Assembly: GCA_963787285.1 (NCBI GenBank)
Contig: CAWBCM010000006.1
Coordinates: 124,001-188,000 of the forward strand
DNA length: 64,000 nt
Reading direction: 5' to 3'
Source of the DNA: JAHEJN01 sp963787285
GTDB lineage: Bacteria > Actinomycetota > Acidimicrobiia > Acidimicrobiales > JAHEJN01
Shown here one piece after another: positions 26,802 through 34,804 of the stretch. A program made the translations under genes and the position numbers. Within the stretch, counting starts at the first letter, position 1. The number at the start of each line of letters is the position of its first letter. The notes under the pieces were generated by a model. The model was given only the letters and a program-made list of their open reading frames with translations, had not been told where the DNA came from and did no database searches.

Positions 26802-27289
26802 GCAACGGCAACCACCAGCTCCACACCCTGGTCGTTCGCGTCGAGAACAAGGCCGGTGTGCTCGCCCGTATTGCCGGCTTGTTCGCCCGACGCGGCTTCA
26901 ACATCGATTCGCTGGCGGTGGCGCCGGTGGTCGACGAGAGCTTCAGCCGCATCACCATCGTGGTCGATGTCGAATCGGCTCCGCTGGAACAGATCGTGAA
27001 GCAGCTCGACAAGCTGGTGAACGTGCTCGACATCGTCGAGCTCAGCCCGACCGAGTCGGTCGAGCGGGAGCTGATGGTGATAACGGTGCGCTCCGACGCG
27101 ATCGACGAGCTGAAGCAGCTCACCGACGAATACCGCGCCACCTGGCTCGACGACCGCGGGGGGCAGGCCATGATCTCGATCTCGAACTTCCCCGCTCGAG
27201 TCGAGGAGTTCGAGGAGCGGCTGAAGCCCTACGGAATCGTCGAGCTCCAACGCTCCGGCAAGATCGCCCTCCACCGTCTGCCCGACTGA
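26798..27289 (+). CDS. ilvN: Acetolactate synthase small (regulatory) subunit
   Basis: IlvN binds valine through its ACT domain and confers feedback control on IlvB. The 163-residue protein has the ACT motif near its start (HTLVVRVENKAGVLARIAGL, then FARRGFNIDSLAV) and the small-subunit C-terminal domain (GGQAMISISNFPARVEEFEE). Its ATG overlaps the ilvB stop, so the subunits are produced in step. Confidence 0.95.
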   Translation: MSNGNHQLHTLVVRVENKAGVLARIAGLFARRGFNIDSLAVAPVVDESFSRITIVVDVESAPLEQIVKQLDKLVNVLDIVELSPTESVERELMVITVRSDAIDELKQLTDEYRATWLDDRGGQAMISISNFPARVEEFEERLKPYGIVELQRSGKIALHRLPD

Positions 27290-27384
27290 CACCGGTGTCC
27301 GGGTTGGCAATGCCACCCGGGCCTGCAACCCTTACCCCGTTCACACCCGCCGGCACCCGCCGGTGCCGACTCCCGGAGACCACC

Positions 27385-28416
27385 GTGGCCAACATCTACT
27401 ACGAAGCCGACGCCGATCGCTCCCTGCTCGCCGACAAGAAGGTCGCGGTGCTGGGGTACGGGTCGCAGGGCCATGCCCATGCGCTGAACCTGAAGGAGTC
27501 GGGGGTCGACGTGCGGGTCGGGCTGCGCGAAGGCTCCTCGTCGGTGGCCAAGGCGCAGGAGGCGGGCCTCACCGTGCGCTCGATCGCCGATGCCACCGCC
27601 GAGGCCGACATCGTCATGGTGTTGCTGCCCGACACCGAACAGGCCTCGATCTACGCCGAGCACATCGCGCCGAACCTGGCGCCGGGCAACACGCTCATGT
27701 TCTCCCACGGTTTCAACATCCGCTTCGACCTCATCCAGCCGCCGGCCGACGTCGACGTCTCGATGGTGGCGCCCAAGGGACCGGGACACCTCGTGCGGCG
27801 CACCTACGTCGAAGGGGGCGGCGTCCCGTGCCTGATCGCGGTGGAGAATGACGCCAGCGGCGACGCCAAGGGTGTCGCGCTGGCCTACGCCGATGCGATT
27901 GGCGGGGCGCGCGCCGGTGTGATCGAGACGACCTTCACCGAGGAGTGCGAGACCGACCTCTTCGGCGAGCAGGTCGTCCTGTGCGGCGGCACCACCGAAC
28001 TGGTGCGCAGCGGCTTCGACATCCTCGTCGAGGCCGGGTACCAGCCCGAGATCGCCTATTTCGAATGCCTCCACGAGCTCAAGCTCATCGTCGACCTCAT
28101 GTACGAAGAGGGCATCGCCGGCATGCGGTACTCGGTGAGCGACACGGCCGAATACGGCGATCTCACCCGTGGTCCACGCGTCATCGACGACCATGTGCGC
28201 GAGACCATGAAGACCATCCTCGACGAGATCCAGAGCGGCAAGTTCGCCGAGGAGTGGGTGGCCGAGAGCCGCTCGGGTCGGGAGAACTTCCATGCGCTCG
28301 AGGCAGCCGGTCACGAGCTGGGCATCGAGAAGGTCGGCCGGAAGCTCCGCGCGATGATGCCGTGGATCAGCGCCGGCAAGCAGAGTGTCGCCGAGGTGTC
28401 GGGCGGACAGGGCTGA
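27385..28416 (+). CDS. ilvC: Ketol-acid reductoisomerase
   Basis: IlvC isomerises and reduces acetolactate to dihydroxyisovalerate using NADPH and Mg2+. The 343-residue class I enzyme shows the NADPH fingerprint KVAVLGYGSQGHAHALNLKE, the SHGFNIRF and MVAPKGPGHLVRRTY segments, and the metal-binding Glu residues of the knotted C-terminal domain (TFTEECETDLFGEQ, FECLHELKLIVDLMYEEG). GTG 27385 is preceded by GGAG seven nt upstream, so this gene uses a ribosome-binding site. The 95-nt gap after ilvN holds two short inverted repeats that could tune distal expression. Confidence 0.96.
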   Translation: MANIYYEADADRSLLADKKVAVLGYGSQGHAHALNLKESGVDVRVGLREGSSSVAKAQEAGLTVRSIADATAEADIVMVLLPDTEQASIYAEHIAPNLAPGNTLMFSHGFNIRFDLIQPPADVDVSMVAPKGPGHLVRRTYVEGGGVPCLIAVENDASGDAKGVALAYADAIGGARAGVIETTFTEECETDLFGEQVVLCGGTTELVRSGFDILVEAGYQPEIAYFECLHELKLIVDLMYEEGIAGMRYSVSDTAEYGDLTRGPRVIDDHVRETMKTILDEIQSGKFAEEWVAESRSGRENFHALEAAGHELGIEKVGRKLRAMMPWISAGKQSVAEVSGGQG

Positions 28417-28454
28417 CTTCGGTCCGGGCCGACGGTCACGCGTAGAGTCCGATC

Positions 28455-30119
28455 GTGGCCGATCGGACTTCTGACCCGGATCTCGTTCGTCGGCTGTTGT
28501 TGGCGGCGGCTTCCTCCCGCGACATCGATGTTGGGCCGCTGGCGCAGGGCGTCGATCTGCAGGCCGTCGCCCGCGCTGCGGAACACCACCGGGTCACCAC
28601 CCTCGTGTTCTCTCGCTTGACCCGCTGCGGGGTCGAGCTTCCCGAGGCGCTGTCCGAGCGAGCTGTCATGGCCACGGCCATGGTCCGGGCCCGCCGTCTC
28701 CACGCGCAGAGAACGATCGCGGCGATTGCGGGGGCGACCGATGCTCCCTTCCTCGTGTTCAAGGGGCCCGTGCTCGCGGCCCATTGGTACGACGATCCCG
28801 ACGACCGTGACTTCGCCGACGTCGATGTACTCGTCCGCCGAACCGAGTTCGAACGAGTGCTCGGCGACCTGAGCTCGGCGGGCTTCGAGTTGCTGTCGGC
28901 CAACTGGAAGGGGTTCCTCGACCACGAGGTGGCGGAGGTGCCGCTGGGCTTCGAATCGTCGATCGTCGACCTCCACTGGCATCCGATTGCACTCGGTGCG
29001 GCGCGTCGGTGGCTGCGGCTGGACGAGTCGACCCTCTTCGCTCGGTCGTGTTCACGGCAGCTCGGATCGGTGGAGGTTTCGACGTTCGACGATGTCGACA
29101 CGCTGCTTCACCTGTGTGTCCACACCGGCCTCGACGGGGCTCGCCGGTTACGAGGGCTCGTCGACATCGATCGCGTCCTGGAGCGGGGACAGGTCGATCT
29201 CGACGAGTTCCTCATCAGAGCGCGCCGTGCGAATGCCCAGGCGTTGTGCGCCGCTGTCCTCCAACGTTGTTCGGCGACTATCTACACCGAGGTCGACCCG
29301 TCGTTCTTGCGTGACCTCACTCCATGGAGCGGGTGGCTGTCGCTCAATCGCTGGATGGACCGGCGTGGCAACGAAACCTCGTTCACGACGTCGCTACGCG
29401 TGGCACCGGGACTCCTCCTGACTGCGGGCCGTCCCTCTGGTCGAGCGACGCTCGTGGCGCTGGCCCGGAGGTCGCGCGGAGCTGGTCGCCGTGCGTGTTG
29501 GACGTCACGGGCTGGCCGAGGCCGGCGGGCCGCTCGACTGGGAACGACGTCCGGCGATACACCAGGTGGATTCTCGACGCCGCGCCTACCTCGACTGGGT
29601 CGGCGACGTCTCGGGGCTACGGGTCCGTCGATGCCGCAGTGTCGACGATCTCCACCGAATCCTCGGACATCTGCAACCGAGGACCACCCCTATGCTCGGG
29701 GCGGCGTTCCTGGACGGGCTCGAATCCCACCGGTGCCGGGCCGACCTCCTCGAGCATCCCGATGGAACGGTCGCCGCCGTACTGGTGCGGTATCGGTGGA
29801 CCTTGGGACGGTGCACCGGCTTTCCCGTCCTTCTCGACGCGTCGGCCGCCGGTCGGCTGGCCGAGCTCGTCGAGCGGTCCGACGTCACGGACCTGGCCGG
29901 CATGGAGTCCGACACCACGCCCCTCGAGGAGGGAGTCACACGATGGAGGTCGGTGATCGAGGCGACCGTGGCCAGCGTGCCGCCCGGCTTCCTGTGGGAG
30001 GACGAGTACGACACCACCCGCCCGGCCACTCCAGCGCGATCTACCCGAGATCACCGAGCTGGTCTGGAACCACGCCCCGCAGGCGTTTCCCAACGCCTGG
30101 TTGCTGCGTCGCCGACTGA
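28455..30119 (+). CDS. NTP_transf_5-type nucleotidyltransferase; 3' part out of character
   Basis: GTG 28455 lies six nt after TAGAGT (28443-28448). Residues 1 to about 340 match the nucleotidyltransferase family common in lasso-peptide and related RiPP clusters: FLVFKGPVLAAHWYDDPDDR leads into DFADVDVLVRR (the DxD metal site), and SIVDLHWHP and DDVDTLLHLCVHTGLDGARR follow. After about 29480 this frame turns into Arg/Pro-rich shadow sequence, while another frame carries the next protein. The true stop is therefore probably near 29490 and a base has been gained or lost. Its target, perhaps the peptide or a small molecule, is unknown. Confidence 0.7.
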   Translation: MADRTSDPDLVRRLLLAAASSRDIDVGPLAQGVDLQAVARAAEHHRVTTLVFSRLTRCGVELPEALSERAVMATAMVRARRLHAQRTIAAIAGATDAPFLVFKGPVLAAHWYDDPDDRDFADVDVLVRRTEFERVLGDLSSAGFELLSANWKGFLDHEVAEVPLGFESSIVDLHWHPIALGAARRWLRLDESTLFARSCSRQLGSVEVSTFDDVDTLLHLCVHTGLDGARRLRGLVDIDRVLERGQVDLDEFLIRARRANAQALCAAVLQRCSATIYTEVDPSFLRDLTPWSGWLSLNRWMDRRGNETSFTTSLRVAPGLLLTAGRPSGRATLVALARRSRGAGRRACWTSRAGRGRRAARLGTTSGDTPGGFSTPRLPRLGRRRLGATGPSMPQCRRSPPNPRTSATEDHPYARGGVPGRARIPPVPGRPPRASRWNGRRRTGAVSVDLGTVHRLSRPSRRVGRRSAGRARRAVRRHGPGRHGVRHHAPRGGSHTMEVGDRGDRGQRAARLPVGGRVRHHPPGHSSAIYPRSPSWSGTTPRRRFPTPGCCVAD

Positions 30120-30580
30120 AGCGGGCGATCACCGACCTGGCCTTCGTCGTGGAAGCGGGTGAACCGCCACGCGTCGCCGGGGTGATGCTGCGCGACAGCA
30201 CGACGCCGGAGTACCACTACTGGGCCCAGATAGTGATCGACCCTGAGTTCCGCGAACGCGGGCTGTCGTGGCATCTCATCGCCGCGGGCGCCGCGGAGGC
30301 CGGCCGTAAAGGCGTCGGCGGGCTCGTGCTCATTGCTGCCAGCAACCCGATGCCGGTGCCCGACGACGCCAAGGCACCCGAGAGCTGGACCTTCGTGACC
30401 TTGGACCCTCCCCGTCGCGTGAAGGGGGAGCGTCGCCTGCGGTGGGCCGTCGACGACCTGATCCGATCGGGCTCTCGCGACACGCTGGAGGTCTATCGGA
30501 CTCCGGGTCGGAGCGACCAACTCACCAGCGAACGCCGCCGCCAGCAGTGGTGGAACGATCGACTCGGCTCGCGCCGATGA
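29491..30580 (+). pseudogene. GNAT-family acetyltransferase-like protein, frameshifted near 30040
   Basis: The N-terminal half (from GTG 29491, including RAYLDWVGDVSGLRVRRC) and the C-terminal half (ending 30580) lie in different frames, but read as one protein if a one- or two-base error at about 30040 is corrected. The join gives TTRPATPAR then DLPEITELVWNHAPQAFPNA, a typical GNAT opening. The acetyl-CoA region YWAQIVIDPEFRERGLSWHL follows. The 5' half may be a second, diverged GNAT-like domain. It could acetylate the peptide or a self-resistance target of the neighbouring cluster (inference). It could also be intact with a sequencing error. Confidence 0.55.
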
Positions 30581-30691
30581 TCAGGAGTGGTTGCGGTTGC
30601 GCCGATCGCGGCGACGATCGTGCTTGTGCCCGAACGTGAGCAAGGCCGAGATGTCCCGGCTGTCTTCGACGTGTGGTCGTTCGTATGTCAC
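30581..30691 (-). CDS. Candidate RiPP precursor peptide (36 aa)
   Basis: GTG 30691 is preceded by a near-consensus Shine-Dalgarno site (GAGGAG, five nt away) and by a strong promoter at 30726-30754. The leader (residues 1-20) reads MTYERPHVEDSRDISALLTF and contains YxxPxV and a Thr at the penultimate position, features of RRE-recognised lasso-type leaders. The rest, GHKHDRRRDRRNRNHS, begins with Gly and has Asp at position 9, which would allow a nine-residue macrolactam. It carries six Arg and three His. The gene lies beside a peptidase, a PqqD-like protein and an exporter. No lasso cyclase is nearby, so the modification is unknown. It is too short for the usual gene-length cutoff. Confidence 0.65.
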   Translation of the reverse strand: MTYERPHVEDSRDISALLTFGHKHDRRRDRRNRNHS

Positions 30692-30725
30692 CCGTGCTCC
30701 TCAGACGTACTGGAAACTTTCGCCA

Positions 30726-30754
30726 AATGTAGCGCAGCACGGACCGTTTGTCCA
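30726..30754 (-). promoter_or_regulatory. Near-consensus promoter of the 36-aa peptide gene
   Basis: Reading on the minus strand, TGGACA (30754-30749) and TACATT (30731-30726) are spaced by 17 bp. This is among the best -35/-10 pairs in the window. Unlike most promoters here it leaves a 5' UTR of about 30 nt with a strong Shine-Dalgarno site, suggesting high expression. The -35 and -10 lie just downstream of the peptidase stop codon. Confidence 0.7.
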
Positions 30755-30769
30755 CGCGTCGCCCCGACT

Positions 30770-31186
30770 TCACCTGCTTCGGCGCATCCGGCGCTTCAAG
30801 CTGCGAACTCCAGCCCGCACCACCGGTCGAACCGCCTCGATTCGTCGGGGCTTCCAGCTGTCTTCTCGGGTCACCACGGCCGTCACCATGCCGATCAGCC
30901 AGTCTGGTCGCACCGGTGGATCGGCGCTCGGAGCGGTGTCGCCACAGAATACGAGTCGGCCAGACCGAGTCGAGCGCAGGTGACGGTGGGCGATCACGTC
31001 GCCGTCTCGATCGACGAAGGCCCAGATCTCGCCGACGCGAGGGCCACGGCCCACGTCTTCCACCAGCAGGAGCGTGTCGTCGGTGAAGCGGGTGCCCATC
31101 GAGGCGCCGGTTGCGGGGAGCCAGAGATCGCCGGCGCGGGCGCGCGATCGGAGCACCCGAGCGATCGCCTCCGGATCACCGACCAT
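30770..31186 (-). CDS. S24/S26-family signal-peptidase-like protein, ER-type Ser-His dyad
   Basis: The 138-residue protein from ATG 31186 (MVGDPEAIARVL) has the signal-peptidase box GASMGTRFTDDTLLLVED, with the nucleophile Ser in GASM. GEIWAFVDRDGDVIAHRHLR follows. In bacterial type I enzymes the latter box carries a general-base Lys. Here a His is present, as in SipW and ER-type peptidases. A VFCGDTAPSADPPV segment follows. There is no obvious membrane anchor, so it may act in the cytoplasm. Placed directly upstream of the peptide gene and in the same direction, it may cleave the leader (inference). Confidence 0.7.
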   Translation of the reverse strand: MVGDPEAIARVLRSRARAGDLWLPATGASMGTRFTDDTLLLVEDVGRGPRVGEIWAFVDRDGDVIAHRHLRSTRSGRLVFCGDTAPSADPPVRPDWLIGMVTAVVTREDSWKPRRIEAVRPVVRAGVRSLKRRMRRSR

Positions 31187-31238
31187 CGGTGTGGTCGCCC
31201 TCTCCGTAGCGATGCCTCGCTCTGCGTAGGCTGAGCCG

Positions 31239-32168
31239 ATGACGGCCATGCGGACGATCGAGCTGGCGGGAGCGGCCATGGAGCTCAGTGCGTCCAGCAG
31301 CGAGGGCCGGATCCATCTCGACTGGTTCTTCGGCCCGTCGCCGGCCAGTGCCTCGGATCCCGAACTTCGTGTCGCCGTCGACGACGCGCTGAGAATCGGC
31401 CGACCGCTGGGCACACCGACCATGGAGGACGGTCCGATCCTGCGGTGGGACGAGGGCGACCAGCTTCGTCTCTGGCACGAGGCCGGCGCCGGTGCAGTCG
31501 TGAACGACTCGTCGCTCACAATTGGCGGTGGAGCCGGGGGTCATCGGTGGCGAGTGACCCGCCAGCTGCTGTTCAGCGCCCTGTCCTGGTGGTACGCGCG
31601 AGGCGGCGGGGTCATGCTGCACGCCGCGATGGTAGGGCGACACGGCGAGGCGGTCGTGATCACCGGCTTCACGGGTCGAGGCAAGTCGACGCTCGCGCTC
31701 GCCGCCTACCTGCGCGGCTGGGATCTCTGCGCCGACGACCTGGTGGTCGTCACTACCGAGCCGACGCCACCCGAGGTCTCAGGCCTTCCGAAGCGCCCCA
31801 CCGTGAGCGCAGAGCTCGCAGGCGCCTTGTCCGTGCCGACCGAGCCGATTCCCGGCGATGACCGCGGCCGGCTGATGCTGCCGCCGAGTGTTCTCACCGT
31901 CGGCCCGCACACGGTTCGGGCGATCGTGGCCGTGGATCACGACGACGGAGTGGGAACGACGACGCGTCTGACCCACACCGACGCACTCGCCGCGCTCGTC
32001 TCGTCGTCGATCGAGTCACCACAGCCCGATGCCCTGCGACGTCAGCTTCACTCGATGGCGGCTCTGGCGGGGCTTCCAGCGTTCCGTCTCGCTCATGCGG
32101 CGGACCTGGGTGATCGTCTCACCCGTGCCGCCGATCTTCTCGAGGAGGTCTGGACGCGGTCGGCGTGA
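31239..32168 (+). CDS. HPr-kinase-like ATPase of RiPP-cluster type
   Basis: The 309-residue protein carries HAAMVGRHGEAVVITGFTG and a Walker A GFTGRGKST (residues 143-151), then CADDLVVV with the acidic pair of HprK-type kinases. HprK homologues in lasso-peptide clusters phosphorylate the precursor's C-terminal Ser, and the candidate peptide here ends in Ser; the activity is inference. ATG 31239 follows TAGGCT (31227-31232) by six nt. The gene diverges from the peptidase gene and converges with the ABC permease gene. Confidence 0.75.
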   Translation: MTAMRTIELAGAAMELSASSSEGRIHLDWFFGPSPASASDPELRVAVDDALRIGRPLGTPTMEDGPILRWDEGDQLRLWHEAGAGAVVNDSSLTIGGGAGGHRWRVTRQLLFSALSWWYARGGGVMLHAAMVGRHGEAVVITGFTGRGKSTLALAAYLRGWDLCADDLVVVTTEPTPPEVSGLPKRPTVSAELAGALSVPTEPIPGDDRGRLMLPPSVLTVGPHTVRAIVAVDHDDGVGTTTRLTHTDALAALVSSSIESPQPDALRRQLHSMAALAGLPAFRLAHAADLGDRLTRAADLLEEVWTRSA

Positions 32169-32181
32169 CACCGTCGACCGA

Positions 32182-33003
32182 CTAGTACGAACCGAGCACG
32201 CCGAGCTCCTTCGCCTTGGCGACGGAACGGCCGAAGAGCCACACCGCCAAAGGAAGCAACACGGCGGCGAAGGCGGCGAGCAGGACGATCTCGTCGCCCA
32301 CACCGCTGAACCCGGCGTCGGCCAGGAGTGCCTCGCGCAGCCCTCGCACGCCGTAGTAGGCAGGAGTCAGCTTGGCCAGTGCCTCGAGCCAGCCGGGCAG
32401 CAGCTCGACCGGGAAGACCGCCCCGGACAGCAACAGCGTCAGCTGATAGATGGGCCCCGATATGGGGTCCCCGCGCTTGGCCAGCAACACAAGGGCCGCA
32501 GAAGCAATACCGAGCGCGCAGAAATTCGCGATGGTCAACAACACGATGGGAACAGCGACAACGAGACCGTAGAGCGACAGGCCGGCGCCGAGCGCGCCCA
32601 CGCCGACTCCGATGAGAAGGAGCACCTCGATCGTGGTGAGGGCGAAGGGCACCACGAGGCCGCCGATCAGAAGCGTCACCAACCGACTCGGACCGCTCAA
32701 CAGCACCTCGAAGGTTCCCGCCGACTGCTCGGCCGTTATCTGGCCGGTGAAGGCCGAGACACCGAAGCCGGCATAGGAGGTCAGGGCGATTCCCAACACG
32801 ACGAAGTCGAAGTACGAGCCCTGGTACCGGCGCAGGAGATCGGTCTCGCCGACCAGATCCGACACGTAGAAGGCGAGAAAGGCCGACACGAAGGTTCCGG
32901 TGAAGAACGACAGGAGGCCGAACTGATAGCTCACCTGGATGAACGCGTCACGTCGGGCCACCGCGCCGATACGGGCCAGCCCGCCGCTCGCCGCGCGAGT
33001 CAC
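32182..33003 (-). CDS. ABC-2 type transporter permease
   Basis: The 273-residue protein has about six membrane helices and the ABC-2 pattern, with a long first loop, a GTFEVLLSGPSRL segment after helix 2 and a C-terminal LLPGWLEALAKLTPAYYGVR before the last helices. It is the membrane half of an exporter with the ATPase encoded upstream. Its GTG overlaps the ATPase TGA (GTGA at 33000-33003). Since the operon begins with a PqqD-like gene, the likely cargo is the modified peptide (inference). Confidence 0.85.
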   Translation of the reverse strand: MTRAASGGLARIGAVARRDAFIQVSYQFGLLSFFTGTFVSAFLAFYVSDLVGETDLLRRYQGSYFDFVVLGIALTSYAGFGVSAFTGQITAEQSAGTFEVLLSGPSRLVTLLIGGLVVPFALTTIEVLLLIGVGVGALGAGLSLYGLVVAVPIVLLTIANFCALGIASAALVLLAKRGDPISGPIYQLTLLLSGAVFPVELLPGWLEALAKLTPAYYGVRGLREALLADAGFSGVGDEIVLLAAFAAVLLPLAVWLFGRSVAKAKELGVLGSY

Positions 33004-33783
33004 GAGTCGCTCCGGTCGTCGTCTGCGTCGAGAAGTGATCGCAACGTGACCGTCTCGTGGTGTACGTCACGATGGGCCAGCGCCGACGTGGGCGCCCACA
33101 TGCGCTGTGCTCCGTTCACGAGCACGAGTACCCGATCACACATTGCCTCGACCTCATCGAGGCGATGGGACGCAAAGAGCACGGCCACTCCTTCCGACGC
33201 GAGGATGCGAAGGTGATCGAGGAAGGCCTCGCTGGCCACAGGATCGAGGCTTCGGGTCGGCTCGTCGAGGATCAGCAGCGCCGGGCGGGCCATCAGCGCC
33301 CGGGCCAGGCCCAACCGCACCCGCATGCCCGACGAGTAGCCGAACACCCGACGGTCGCGTCGGGCCAGATCGAACTGCTCGAGCAGCTCGCCCGATCGCC
33401 GGTCCGCTTCGGCAGCCGTGAGCCCCGCCATCACCCCGAAGAAGCGAAGGTTCTCCCGTCCCGGTGAGACGCCAATACAGCGCCCGCTCGTCGGCGAGGT
33501 GGAGGCCCAGACTCGTTCGGGCGACATGGGGTCGCTCCGCGACGTCCACGTCGTCGATGCGAACGGTCCCGCGCGTCGGCGTGAGCAGGGTCGTGCAGAT
33601 ACGAATGAGGGTCGATTTGCCAGCGCCGTTCGGTCCGACCATTCCCACCACTTCGCCCGACTGCACGTCGAAGCTGACGTCGTCCAACGCACGAATCGGT
33701 TCGGTGTGGGCGGTACGGACGACCAGCTTCAGGAGTCCGGTCGGTGGGTCGTAGACCTTGGCGACGCCCTCAACGCGCAGCAT
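33000..33783 (-). pseudogene. ABC transporter ATP-binding protein, one-base frameshift near 33461
   Basis: The frame from ATG 33783 (MLRVEGVAKVYDPPTGLLKL) contains Walker A GPNGAGKST and runs to ALYWRLTG. It then loses phase in a G-run (33460-33462, read as CCC on the plus strand). Removing one G continues as RENLRFFGVMAGLTAAE with the signature YSSGMRVRLGLARAL and Walker B LLILDEPTRSLD, ending at 33000. All catalytic motifs are present, so a homopolymer sequencing error is more likely than true loss. The start overlaps the PqqD-like gene by 14 bp, and the stop overlaps the permease gene. Confidence 0.8.
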
Positions 33784-34054
33784 CGACTTCAACGACGAGG
33801 CAGGCGTCGATCAGCTCCTCGAGGAAGTCCTCGACGTCAGTCTGCAGCGTGGCCCGCTCGACCTCGGGGAAGGTCTGCTGCAGGCGATCGACAAGGGAAT
33901 CGATGTCGGAGGGAAGCCACTGCCAGACGAGAGTACCGACCACGCTGAGCGTGCTCATCCGGTCGCCGTCGGCATCGAGCACGATGGTACGGTCGCCCGA
34001 CGGCTCGGCGGTGACCCCATCTGCTCGTTCGTAGTGCTTGATCGGCTCTGACAT
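33770..34054 (-). CDS. PqqD-like RiPP recognition element protein
   Basis: The 94-residue protein from ATG 34054 (MSEPIKHYERADGVTAEPSG) has the winged-helix PqqD profile: three strands including IVLDADGDRMSTLSVVGTLV, then helices WQWLPSDIDSLVDRLQQTFP and VEDFLEELIDACLVV. Such RRE proteins bind leader peptides and present them to modifying enzymes, so it is the natural partner of the 36-residue peptide. A TAGATT hexamer (34113-34118 on the minus strand) could be the operon's -10. It heads the operon with the ABC exporter genes. Confidence 0.75.
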   Translation of the reverse strand: MSEPIKHYERADGVTAEPSGDRTIVLDADGDRMSTLSVVGTLVWQWLPSDIDSLVDRLQQTFPEVERATLQTDVEDFLEELIDACLVVEVDAAR

Positions 34055-34171
34055 GTGCTCGCCGCCCTGCGCGTGGACCCGTCTCGGCGCTCTCCACCGA
34101 GTCACGGTGGCGAATCTAGCCACTTCTCGCACCCGGCCGCCCAAATACGGCCTGTTCGACCCGCCGCCCGA

Positions 34172-34804
34172 TCAGACGATCTTGCGGCTCGTCGCCCAGC
34201 GGGTGAGCTCGTGGCGACTGCTCAACTGGAGCTTGCGCAGGATGTTGCCGGCATGGGTCTCGACCGTCTTCACGGAGATCTCGAGCCGGCGGGCGATCTC
34301 CTTGTAGGTGTAACCCCTGGCGAGCAGGCGCAAGACCTCCTGCTCGCGTGTGGTGAGCTGGTCGAGCTCGCTGTCGAGCTCGGTGGTCTCGGCGGCCGAG
34401 AACGCGTCGAGCACGAACCCTGCGAGTCGGGGCGAGAACACCGCATCACCGGCCGCCACCCGTTCGATGGCTCCGACCAGATCGTCACCGGAGATGGCCT
34501 TGGTGACATAGCCCCGTGCGCCGGCGCGGATGACGGCGATGACGTCGTCGGCGGCGTCGGACACCGACAGGGCGAGAAACAACGAGTCGACCCCCGCAGC
34601 CTTCACGCCGGCGATGACGGCGGGTCCACCACCACCGGGGAGATGCACGTCGAGGAGCACCACGTCGGGCCGGGTCGCGGCGATGACCTCGACCGCGGTG
34701 GGGGCGTCGGCCGCCTCGCCGACGATCTCCACTCGGTCGCCCACCTCGGAACGGACGCCGCTGCGAACCAGAGCGTGGTCGTCGACCAGAACGACTCGGA
34801 TCAT
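34172..34804 (-). CDS. LuxR/NarL-family response regulator
   Basis: The 210-residue protein has a receiver domain (MIRVVLVDDHALVRSGVRSE, phospho-acceptor Asp52 in VVLLDVHLP) and a C-terminal helix-turn-helix: LTTREQEVLRLLARGYTYKE, then IARRLEISVKTVETHAGNIL. Its ATG overlaps the stop of the PspC-type histidine kinase (ATGA), identifying the cognate pair. It may control the divergent PspC/toast-rack operon (inference). Confidence 0.93.
   Translation of the reverse strand: MIRVVLVDDHALVRSGVRSEVGDRVEIVGEAADAPTAVEVIAATRPDVVLLDVHLPGGGGPAVIAGVKAAGVDSLFLALSVSDAADDVIAVIRAGARGYVTKAISGDDLVGAIERVAAGDAVFSPRLAGFVLDAFSAAETTELDSELDQLTTREQEVLRLLARGYTYKEIARRLEISVKTVETHAGNILRKLQLSSRHELTRWATSRKIV

Noticed and set aside
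28455..34054. Complete lasso peptide cluster
   Set aside because: No asparagine-synthetase-like cyclase or B2 transglutaminase-like protease could be found on either strand, so only a candidate RiPP is claimed.
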